A stretch of DNA of 6,744 nt, taken from assembly GCA_938004815.1 (NCBI GenBank), contig CALKVR010000624.1:1-6744 (forward strand). Reading direction: 5' to 3'. This document shows, piece after piece, positions 1 to 6,059 of this stretch; position 1 is the stretch's first letter; every line of letters begins with the position of its first letter. The DNA is from an uncultured Polyangiaceae bacterium (GTDB lineage: Bacteria > Myxococcota_A > Polyangia > Polyangiales > Polyangiaceae). Below the pieces are notes generated by a model. That model was not told the origin of the DNA, ran no database searches, and was given only the letters and a program-made list of their open reading frames with translations. A program made the position numbers and the translations under genes.

Positions 1-2
1 CG

Positions 3-959
3 GTGGGCGCGATCGGCGCGCCCCGGGCGCCGAGCATCAGCGCTTCGCCTTCGCCCATGCCGGTGCCCGCCGCCGCCGACCCGCCCCCGCCCCAGCCGAT
101 CCCCGACCCGCCCGCCGCGCCCTCGCCGGCGGGCTTCGAAGCAGAAGCCCAGAAGCAGCTCTCTCAGGAGGAGTTGATGGAACAAGCCCGCAATTATGTC
201 TGCCGCTCGTGCTCCAGCGGCGTTCCCATGGGCCACAAGTTTTGTGGTCGTTGCGGCGAAGCCGTTCCTCCCGAGATCGTGAGCGCTCAGACCCTCTACT
301 TCGGGGACATGCAGAACCCGGCCAAGGCCAAGCTCATCCTCATCCGGGGTGAGGGCATGGACGGGCTCTCGTTCCACCTCAAGGCGGAACAACACATCGT
401 CGGCCGCGACGGCCAGCTGCCGTTCCCGGACGATCCGTTCGTCTCGCGCCGCCACGCGAACTTCTTCTACCGCAACGGCAAGCTCGTCGTTCGCGACGAG
501 GGCTCGCTGAACGGCGTGTACATGCGCGTGCGAGGCACCGTCGAGATCGCCCCCGGCGACATGGTCCTCGCGGGCGAGCAGCTGTTCCGCCTCGAGCTCA
601 ACCCGCGCGCGTCCGACGGCCAAGAGCCCGACGGCACGTACTTCTACTCGTCGCCGAAGCACCCGAGCGCGTTCCGCCTCGTGCAGATCCTCCAGGGCGG
701 GTCGATCGGCATGACCGTGTGCGCGCGCGGCAACGCGCTCCAGATCGGCCGCGAGGGCGGCGACCTCAACTTCCCGGGTGATCTCTACATGTCCGGCTCG
801 CACTGTCGGATCGAAGAGCAAGAGGGCCGCTTCACCCTCTCCGACCTCTCGAGCCGCAACGGCACCTACCTCCGCCTCAAGACCGAGCGCGAGCTCGGCC
901 ATGGCGACTACCTGTTCATCGGCCGCAAGCTGCTGCGCGTCGAGCTCAACACCAATTAG
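3..959 (+). CDS. Zinc-ribbon, double FHA-domain protein (5' partial or start uncertain)
   Basis: Probable cytoplasmic phosphothreonine-binding adaptor; FHA domains normally dock phosphorylated partners of Ser/Thr kinases, which are abundant in myxobacteria. Counting from the GTG at 3, residues 20-45 are Pro/Ala-rich. A zinc ribbon follows with cysteines 67, 70, 81 and 84 (CRSC and CGRC knuckles). FHA domain 1 spans about 110-198 and keeps GRD (134-136), SRRH (148-151) and SLNG (168-171). FHA domain 2 spans about 225-315 and keeps GRE (249-251), SGSH (264-267) and SRNGTY (284-289). Both therefore retain the usual Gly-Arg, Ser-x-x-His and Asn-Gly signatures. The frame is open at the left edge, so the true start may lie upstream. 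An ATG at 177, preceded by AGGAGG, is an alternative that would give a 260-residue protein beginning just before the zinc ribbon. No kinase or other catalytic domain is visible. The partner is unknown. The gene converges on the thioredoxin gene with 24 bases between the stops. Confidence 0.9.
   Translation: MGAIGAPRAPSISASPSPMPVPAAADPPPPQPIPDPPAAPSPAGFEAEAQKQLSQEELMEQARNYVCRSCSSGVPMGHKFCGRCGEAVPPEIVSAQTLYFGDMQNPAKAKLILIRGEGMDGLSFHLKAEQHIVGRDGQLPFPDDPFVSRRHANFFYRNGKLVVRDEGSLNGVYMRVRGTVEIAPGDMVLAGEQLFRLELNPRASDGQEPDGTYFYSSPKHPSAFRLVQILQGGSIGMTVCARGNALQIGREGGDLNFPGDLYMSGSHCRIEEQEGRFTLSDLSSRNGTYLRLKTERELGHGDYLFIGRKLLRVELNTN
166..171 (+). promoter_or_regulatory. Possible ribosome binding site for an internal start of the FHA gene
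   Basis: AGGAGG lies five bases before an in-frame ATG at 177-179. It could mark the true start of the FHA gene. The same bases also encode Gln-Glu-Glu, and the upstream frame has the GC-rich third positions expected of coding DNA, so the match may be coincidence. Confidence 0.35.
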
Positions 960-983
960 GCCAGCTTAGAGCCCAGTTCACAT

Positions 984-1688
984 CTACTCGGCGTCGCAGA
1001 GGCGCGCGTACTTGCCGTGGGCTTTGCCCTCGGTGATGTCGGCGAGGCAGCCGGGCGCGCGGGTCGCGGCCTCGATGGCGTCCATCGCGAGCGCGCCCGA
1101 CCAGTCGCGCGCTCCGTCGAAGCGCGCGCGGATGTAGCCGTCCTTGTCGATGATCCAAGTCTCCGGGTACTTGGTGGTGCCGTAGCGATCGCGCACCGTC
1201 GTCATCTCGGTATCGAGCAGGACCGGGAAAGGGATCTCACCGGGCGCGAGCTTGTCTTTCAGCTCCTCGTCGGCCGCGAACAGCGCGGCCAAGGTGTCGG
1301 TGACGGCCGACTTCTCTTCGTCGACGCTGACCGTGAGGAGCACGATGTCTCTGCGCTTCGAGAGCCGCATCGCGAGGTGCGCGAGCGAGGGCATCTCTTC
1401 ACGACAGGGGTCGCACCAGCTCGCCCAGAAGTTCACGACCACGACCTTGCCCCGGTAGCTCGACAGGCTGACGGGATTGCCGCTCATATCCGGCAGGGTG
1501 AAGCCGGGGGCCGTCCGGTGGCGGCCCGGGTACGCGGGAGCGAGCGCGCAGGTCGCCGAGCAGAGCGCGCGCATCTGGTCGTTCTTCGCCGCCTGAACGA
1601 AGCTGAAGACACCGCCCGCGGCCGCGACGATGAACACGAACTGCACGGCGAAGTTGCGGCCTTTATCGGGTTGGCGGGCGCCAGCCAT
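984..1688 (-). CDS. TlpA/ResA-like membrane-anchored thioredoxin-fold protein
   Basis: Likely a thiol-disulfide oxidoreductase facing the periplasm, of the AhpC/TSA-TlpA type that reduces or exchanges disulfides in exported proteins (for example in cytochrome c maturation). The 234-residue protein has a short basic N-terminus, then a hydrophobic segment at about 12-33 that should act as an uncleaved membrane anchor. The thioredoxin fold starts near residue 59 (APGFTLPD). It carries the redox motif WCDPC at 91-95, with cysteines 92 and 95, and the expected cis-proline at 175 in KYPETW. A TlpA-like insertion lies between these (about 125-155). Four extra cysteines are present: 43 and 47 just after the anchor, and 214 and 231 near the C-terminus. 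They might form structural disulfides or a second redox pair. The gene follows the radical SAM gene by 31 bases on the same strand, so the two are probably co-transcribed. No strong Shine-Dalgarno sequence is visible. The substrate is unknown. Confidence 0.9.
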   Translation of the reverse strand: MAGARQPDKGRNFAVQFVFIVAAAGGVFSFVQAAKNDQMRALCSATCALAPAYPGRHRTAPGFTLPDMSGNPVSLSSYRGKVVVVNFWASWCDPCREEMPSLAHLAMRLSKRRDIVLLTVSVDEEKSAVTDTLAALFAADEELKDKLAPGEIPFPVLLDTEMTTVRDRYGTTKYPETWIIDKDGYIRARFDGARDWSGALAMDAIEAATRAPGCLADITEGKAHGKYARLCDAE

Positions 1689-1719
1689 GCGTGGCGAGTC
1701 TTAGCACAGAGCCACGGTC

Positions 1720-3243
1720 CTAGAAGGGCGCGATCGCCAGACTGCGTCGCGCGGGCCGGTCTCTCAGGGTGGCCTCGAAGGCGGCCTTGTACTTGGCGAA
1801 GGAGCCCCCGGCGAGCGCAGCCGTGCGCAAAGCGCGGCCCTCGGCAACCCCGCCCTGTGCGAGGACGTACTCGACCCAGGCCCATTTTGCGCTGGTGGAG
1901 CGGACCTCGGCCCGGCCCCGAAGCCCCCGGCGTAACCGATCGAGCCGCGCGGTCACGACGTCGATCCCGGCGAAGGGCTGGCCGTCGAGGGGTGTGTTGC
2001 GCTTCGCGCAGAACGGCGCGATGCCGAGCGCGATCGGTGCGACGGTCGACAGCTCGGCCACGAACGAGACGCACTCGTCGATGTCGGCGTCGGTCTCGCC
2101 GGGCAGGCCGAGCATCAGATAGAGCTTCAGCCGTTTCATCCCATGCGCTCGCGCGAGCTCGGCGGCGCGACGCAGGTGCTTCACCTTGGCGCGGCGCTCG
2201 AGCGACTCGCGGAGCCGTTCGCTCGGGCCGTCCATGGCGGTCGTCAGTGTGCGGTAGCCCGCCGAGGCCAGGGCCGAGACGAAGTCGTCGCTCAGGCGAT
2301 CGGGCCTGAGGCTCGAGAGGCCGACCTCGGCCCCGCGCGCGGCGAGGGTGCGGACGATCTCGGCGATCTTCGGGTGATCGCTGACGGCGGCGCCCACGAG
2401 GCCGACCCTCGTCGCGTCCTCGGGGATGGTCCCGAGGATGGTGTCCTTGGAGACGAGGCGCATCCCGCCGTTGGTCGAGCGGCGCATGACGCAGTAGGTG
2501 CAGGCGCGGGAGCAGCCGCGCTCGGTCTCGATCAGAAACATGTCCGAGAGCTCGGTGTCCGGCGTGCGGATGGCGCTCGAGGCCGGCAGGAGCGCGGTGT
2601 CGCACTTGGCCACCGGCGGCATCTGAGCGCCGTGGTGCTCGGGGACGAAGACGTGGGGCATCGCCGCGAGCGCGCGGAGCGCCTCCCGCTTCGACGCCGC
2701 GCCCGAGATAGCCTCCAGGACCGGCAGGACCAGCTCTTCGGCCTCGCCCATGACGATGGCGTCAGCGAATGCAGCCAGCGGGAGCGGGTTCGAGAAGGTC
2801 AGCGGACCACCGGCCAAGATGAAGGGCGCGTCGTCGGCCCGCTCGTCTCTCAGCGACGGAACCCCCGTCCGCTCGAGCATCGTCACGAGCCCCGCGAGCT
2901 CGAGCTCGTAAGCCACGCTGAACGCGACGATCGGATAGTGGGAGAGGGGGCGCAGCTCCTCGTAAGTCAGGGGCGCGACCTGGGCGTCGCCGTCGGGCAA
3001 GAAGGCGCGGGCGCACGAGAGCCGGTCCGAACCCTGGATCAGCTTGTAGATCTGCTGGAAACCGAGCGAGCTCATCGCGGCCCGGTACCCCGAGGGATAG
3101 GCCAGCGCGACCGTCGCCCCGCCCCCGCGCTCGAGGCGACCGCGCTCCGCACGCAGCCGCGCGCGGATGGGCTCGTGAGGCTCCCAGCTGGTCACGGGCC
3201 TTCGATAGCACCGGAACGGCTTGGCCGCCCTCGCATCCCACAT
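1720..3243 (-). CDS. Radical SAM protein with B12-binding-like N-terminal domain, substrate unknown
   Basis: Predicted iron-sulfur enzyme that cleaves S-adenosylmethionine to start radical chemistry. The cluster motif CxxxCxxC is at cysteines 244, 248 and 251 (GCSRACTYC). Residues of about 300-415 fit the rest of the radical SAM barrel, including LGLPGETDADI near 378-388. The first part (about 43-175) resembles the Rossmann-like B12-binding domain of such proteins: a strand leading to YPSGYRAAMSSLGF, a GGP turn at 145-147 and GEAEE at 167-171. The DxHxxG motif that ligates cobalamin is absent, so B12 binding is doubtful. The layout recalls the uncharacterised TIGR03960-type family; that assignment is from memory of the motif pattern. 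The start is uncertain. ATG at 3243 has no clear ribosome binding site, while GTG at 3195 (residue 17, MTSWEPHEP) has GAAGG three bases upstream and would remove a poorly conserved-looking leader. The gene is first in a probable operon with the TlpA-like gene. Confidence 0.88.
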   Translation of the reverse strand: MWDARAAKPFRCYRRPVTSWEPHEPIRARLRAERGRLERGGGATVALAYPSGYRAAMSSLGFQQIYKLIQGSDRLSCARAFLPDGDAQVAPLTYEELRPLSHYPIVAFSVAYELELAGLVTMLERTGVPSLRDERADDAPFILAGGPLTFSNPLPLAAFADAIVMGEAEELVLPVLEAISGAASKREALRALAAMPHVFVPEHHGAQMPPVAKCDTALLPASSAIRTPDTELSDMFLIETERGCSRACTYCVMRRSTNGGMRLVSKDTILGTIPEDATRVGLVGAAVSDHPKIAEIVRTLAARGAEVGLSSLRPDRLSDDFVSALASAGYRTLTTAMDGPSERLRESLERRAKVKHLRRAAELARAHGMKRLKLYLMLGLPGETDADIDECVSFVAELSTVAPIALGIAPFCAKRNTPLDGQPFAGIDVVTARLDRLRRGLRGRAEVRSTSAKWAWVEYVLAQGGVAEGRALRTAALAGGSFAKYKAAFEATLRDRPARRSLAIAPF

Positions 3244-3350
3244 CGAGCTGGATCACGCGAAGACCGGACCGGGTGATGTCCTCGCTGGGTGTTTAGGTGA
3301 ACGCTCCGACCAACGCGACGCGTGACGAACGCCAGGTGCTTGTGCCCTGG

Positions 3351-3379
3351 TTGTTCCAGTTGCGTGAGAATCGTGTAAG
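3351..3379 (+). promoter_or_regulatory. Weak candidate promoter for the lipoprotein array
   Basis: TTGTTC (3351-3356) and TGTAAG (3374-3379) are separated by 17 bases, which is the ideal sigma-70 spacing. They match the consensus hexamers at 3 of 6 and 4 of 6 positions. Transcription would begin near 3386 and leave a leader of about 84 bases before the first lipoprotein gene. This stretch is more A/T-rich than its surroundings. The match is weak, and myxobacteria use many alternative sigma factors. Confidence 0.3.
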
Positions 3380-3457
3380 GATTTCCCCACCTCGCGAGCA
3401 TCGCTCTCGAGCCGCTTCGCCAACTCTTTCTTTGGCGCCGTCGAGTGTTCGGTCCTC

Positions 3458-3464
3458 GAGGAGA
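3458..3464 (+). promoter_or_regulatory. Ribosome binding site of the first lipoprotein gene
   Basis: GAGGAGA lies five bases before the ATG at 3470. It is the strongest Shine-Dalgarno match in the array and fixes the start, which also gives a complete lipoprotein signal peptide. Confidence 0.75.
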
Positions 3465-3469
3465 CAAGC

Positions 3470-4723
3470 ATGCGCACGCTCGGTTCTAGGAACGCTCTCG
3501 TCATCACCGGTCTTTGGCTCGCGGCGGCTTGCTCGGCTGGGCAGCAAGATGGCGCGGATGACGATGGCAGCAACGCTGGTGCAGGCGGGCAGTCGTCGAC
3601 ACAAGCGTCATCGACCTCCGAGACGGTCTCGGCGACGACCTCGTTCGGCGAGGGCACGGGCGGCAGCATGGCCGGCTGCGACTCGGGTCCGAACGAGGAC
3701 GCCGACATGGACGGCTTCACGTTCATGCAGGGCGATTGCAACGACTGCGACGCGAACGTGAACCCGAACGCGATCGAGGTGATCGTCGACGACATGGGTA
3801 TGGGCGGTGGCGGCGGCGGCATGATGGCGCCCGCAGACGAAGACTGCGACGGCATGATCGACAACGTGCCGATGCCCTGCGATGCCGGGCTCATGCTGGC
3901 GTCGAGCGACGCCCTCGACGCCGCGCGCGCGATCGAGCTCTGCCACCAAGCCACGCCCGAGGCCGACTGGGGCGTCGTGTCGTCGCAGTGGGTACGGGCC
4001 AACGGGACGGTGGCGGCTCCCACCGATCAGTGGGGCATCATGCCCGAGTTCGGTCCGAACATGCCCGCGCGCGCGGGCGAGAACCTGTTCGTCATGTCGT
4101 CGGGCAAGGCGCGCCTCCCGAGCAACGGCGGCTGCGGTTCGAACATCTGTTCCGGCACCGGCCTCGGGGTTGCTCCGCCGGGGTTCCCGCAAGACAACCC
4201 GAGCTGCCCGCCGTCGAAGGAGATCAACGACGACGTCGGCCTCGAGCTCACCCTCAAGGCGCCGTCGAACGCGACGGGTTACCAGTTCGATTTCGACTTC
4301 TACTCGTTCGAGTTCCCGGAGTGGGTCTGCGACTCGTACAACGATCAGTTCATCGCCCTCGTGAACCCGGCGCCGATGGGGTCGATCAACGGCAACATCT
4401 CGTTCGACTCGATGAACAACCCCGTCAGCGTCAACATCGCCTTCTTCGATGTCTGCACGTACGACTCGTTCTACCCGCAGTTCCCCTGCACGCTCGGTCC
4501 CGCCGAGCTGAGCGGTACGGGCTTCGACATCTGGGACGACGCGGGCGCCACGAGCTGGCTCCAGACCACGGCCCCCATCGGGCCGGGCGAGACCTTCTCG
4601 ATCCGCTTCGCGATCTGGGACACGGGTGACGACGCCTGGGACTCGAGCGTGCTCATCGACAACTTCGAATGGATCGCGAACGGGGGCACGGTGAACGTCG
4701 GCACGAACCCGGTGCCCGACTGA
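3470..4723 (+). CDS. Array lipoprotein 1: MopE-like motif plus choice-of-anchor L-type domain
   Basis: Exported lipoprotein of 417 residues, function unknown. A signal peptide with hydrophobic core at about 9-20 ends in LAAAC, so Cys21 should be lipidated; Ser22 at +2 would not argue for inner-membrane retention by E. coli rules. Residues 22-68 are a Ser/Thr/Gly/Ala-rich linker. At about 78-133 is a MopE-type putative metal-binding motif: DMDGFTFMQGDCND, then NPNAIEV, then DEDCDGMIDN, interrupted by a Gly/Met loop at 109-119. A variable segment follows. From about 253 (INDDVGLEL) a beta-rich choice-of-anchor L-type domain runs to the end, with FPEWVCDSYNDQF near 282-294 and DSSVLIDNFEW at 391-401. 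No C-terminal membrane or sorting anchor is present. Twelve cysteines besides Cys21 suggest disulfides. It is the most diverged copy of the three and has a different signal peptide and a six-glycine run. It is probably the first gene of an operon. Confidence 0.92.
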   Translation: MRTLGSRNALVITGLWLAAACSAGQQDGADDDGSNAGAGGQSSTQASSTSETVSATTSFGEGTGGSMAGCDSGPNEDADMDGFTFMQGDCNDCDANVNPNAIEVIVDDMGMGGGGGGMMAPADEDCDGMIDNVPMPCDAGLMLASSDALDAARAIELCHQATPEADWGVVSSQWVRANGTVAAPTDQWGIMPEFGPNMPARAGENLFVMSSGKARLPSNGGCGSNICSGTGLGVAPPGFPQDNPSCPPSKEINDDVGLELTLKAPSNATGYQFDFDFYSFEFPEWVCDSYNDQFIALVNPAPMGSINGNISFDSMNNPVSVNIAFFDVCTYDSFYPQFPCTLGPAELSGTGFDIWDDAGATSWLQTTAPIGPGETFSIRFAIWDTGDDAWDSSVLIDNFEWIANGGTVNVGTNPVPD

Positions 4724-4772
4724 TACCGCTCGCCGCTGCTCAGCCCAAGAACCGCTACGAATCTTTGGACTC

Positions 4773-4776
4773 GAGG
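4773..4776 (+). promoter_or_regulatory. Ribosome binding site of the second lipoprotein gene
   Basis: GAGG sits five bases before the ATG at 4782, within the block ACTCGAGGC that recurs in similar form (ATTCGAGGC) before the third gene. It supports this start. Confidence 0.6.
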
Positions 4777-4781
4777 CTTTC

Positions 4782-6002
4782 ATGAACAAGTCTGTCGCTC
4801 TTTGGATCGCGGTCGGGCTCGCTGGCGCGGGGCTCGGCGCCGCTTGCTCCGCAGGGCAAAATGACGGCTTCGGCGGCGGCGACGCCGACGGCACCGGCGG
4901 CACGTCGTCGTCGCAGGTCGTGAGCTCGTCCGAGAGCTCGACGGGCACGGGCTTCGGCGAGCAGTCGTCGGGCATGGGGATGCCTGGCTGCGACTCGGGC
5001 CCGAACGACGACCAAGACATGGACGGCTACACGTTCATGCAGGGCGACTGCAACGACTGCGATGCGAACGTCAACCCAGCCGCGATCGAGGTCATCGCCG
5101 ACGACGGCATGGGCGGCGGCGGCGGCATGATGGAGCCCGCAGACGAAGACTGCGACGGCTTGATCGACAACATTCCGATGCCCTGCGACACCGGCATCGC
5201 GATGGACACGTCGGACCCCCTCGATGGCGCGGCCGCGATCGAGCTCTGCCACCCCGCCACGCCGCAAGCCGACTGGGGCGTCGTGTCCGCCCAATGGGTG
5301 CGCGCCAACGGGACGCCCGCCACCGTCAACCTGCACATGGGCGTCTTGCCGGATCTCGGGCCCAACGTCCCCACGCGTCAGGGCGCGAGCATGCTCGCCA
5401 TCTCGTCGGGCGCCGCTCGCGACGCGACCGACCCGGGCTACTGCGGTGGGCTCTCTTGCAGCTACAACGGGGCCGGCGTGGCACCTCCGGGCTTCCCGCA
5501 AGACGTCCCCGGCTGCAGCGGCGGCAGCAACATCAACGATGACGTCGGCCTCGAGCTCACCCTCAAGGCCCCGACCAACGCCACCGGCTACCAGTTCGAC
5601 TTCCGCTTTTACTCGAACGAGTACCCCGAGTGGGTGTGCACCACGTTCAACGATCAGTTCATTTCGCTGGTGAACCCGGCGCCGATGGACTCGATCAACG
5701 GCAACATCTCGTTCGACTCGATGAACAATCCTGTCAGCGTGAACGTCGCCTTCTTCGACGTTTGCCAGGGCTGTCCCGCCGGCACGATGGAGCTCATCGG
5801 CACCGGTTTCTCCGAGGCCGAGGGTGGGACGAGCTGGCTGCAGACGACGGCTCCTATCGGCGGCGGCGAGACGTTCACCATCCGCTACGCGATCTGGGAC
5901 ACCGGCGACACCGCGCTGGATTCGACGACCCTCATCGACAACTTCAAGTGGATCGCGAACGGTGGAACGGTGAACGTCGGCACCAACCCCGTGCCCGACT
6001 GA
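4782..6002 (+). CDS. Array lipoprotein 2: MopE-like motif plus choice-of-anchor L-type domain
   Basis: Complete paralogue of 406 residues. The signal peptide (hydrophobic core about 7-21) ends in GLGAAC, predicting lipidation at Cys22; the residue at -3 is Gly, so the lipobox is imperfect, with Leu at -4. A Gly-then-Ser-rich linker fills 29-68. The MopE-type motif covers about 77-130 (DQDMDGYTFMQGDCND, NPAAIEV, DEDCDGLIDN) and is split by GMGGGGGMM at 109-117. The choice-of-anchor L-type domain runs from about 252 (INDDVGLEL), with YPEWVCTTFNDQF at 281-293 and DSTTLIDNFKW at 380-390. Its last 17 residues are identical to those of copy 1 and there is no C-terminal anchor. Twelve cysteines besides Cys22 match those of copy 1 in order. 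The gene starts 58 bases after copy 1 with no visible terminator between, so co-transcription is likely. The protein probably sits on the cell envelope; ligand and role are unknown. Confidence 0.93.
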   Translation: MNKSVALWIAVGLAGAGLGAACSAGQNDGFGGGDADGTGGTSSSQVVSSSESSTGTGFGEQSSGMGMPGCDSGPNDDQDMDGYTFMQGDCNDCDANVNPAAIEVIADDGMGGGGGMMEPADEDCDGLIDNIPMPCDTGIAMDTSDPLDGAAAIELCHPATPQADWGVVSAQWVRANGTPATVNLHMGVLPDLGPNVPTRQGASMLAISSGAARDATDPGYCGGLSCSYNGAGVAPPGFPQDVPGCSGGSNINDDVGLELTLKAPTNATGYQFDFRFYSNEYPEWVCTTFNDQFISLVNPAPMDSINGNISFDSMNNPVSVNVAFFDVCQGCPAGTMELIGTGFSEAEGGTSWLQTTAPIGGGETFTIRYAIWDTGDTALDSTTLIDNFKWIANGGTVNVGTNPVPD

Positions 6003-6050
6003 GGCAGCACCGCTCGACGTCTTTTTCTGTACCGAACAACCCTTCGATTC

Positions 6051-6054
6051 GAGG
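6051..6054 (+). promoter_or_regulatory. Ribosome binding site of the third lipoprotein gene
   Basis: GAGG is five bases before the ATG at 6060, at exactly the same spacing as in the second gene. It supports the start of this edge-truncated gene. Confidence 0.6.
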
Positions 6055-6059
6055 CCGTC

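Larger units (their letters stand above)
3244..3469. other. Intergenic region between divergent transcription units
   Basis: These 226 bases separate the minus-strand radical SAM operon from the plus-strand lipoprotein array. They should contain the promoters of both units. I see one weak sigma-70-like candidate for the array (3351-3379) and a short inverted repeat just upstream of it (CCAGG at 3332-3336 and CCTGG at 3346-3350, with a 9-base loop). No convincing promoter for the minus strand can be picked out, and no small gene is evident. Confidence 0.6.

Noticed and set aside
1484..2605. A 373-codon minus-strand frame overlapping both genes of the operon
   Set aside because: It is out of frame with both real genes and has an Arg/His-rich, domain-free product.
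1017..3276. Long plus-strand frames (1017-2309 and 2143-3276) opposite the thioredoxin and radical SAM genes
   Set aside because: The minus strand carries the WCDPC and CxxxCxxC signatures in proper context. The plus-strand products are low-complexity Arg-rich with no recognisable domain.
3332..3350. Inverted repeat CCAGG/CCTGG upstream of the array
   Set aside because: Five-base arms with a nine-base loop are common by chance in GC-rich DNA and there is no T-run. It is too weak to call an operator or terminator.
4724..4781. Possible terminator or promoter between lipoproteins 1 and 2 (and likewise at 6003-6059)
   Set aside because: No stable hairpin followed by T-residues and no clear promoter hexamers. 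The run of five T at 6021-6025 has no convincing stem before it.
3608..5020. A 470-codon open frame on the minus strand across lipoproteins 1 and 2
   Set aside because: It spans an intergenic gap and opposes recognisable genes; composition is that of a GC-driven shadow frame.
5007..5060. Reading the DxDxDG stretch as a true EF-hand or dockerin repeat
   Set aside because: The aspartate spacing starts like a calcium loop, but the position-12 acidic residue and flanking helices are not evident. The following GDCND and NPxAIE fit the MopE-type motif better.
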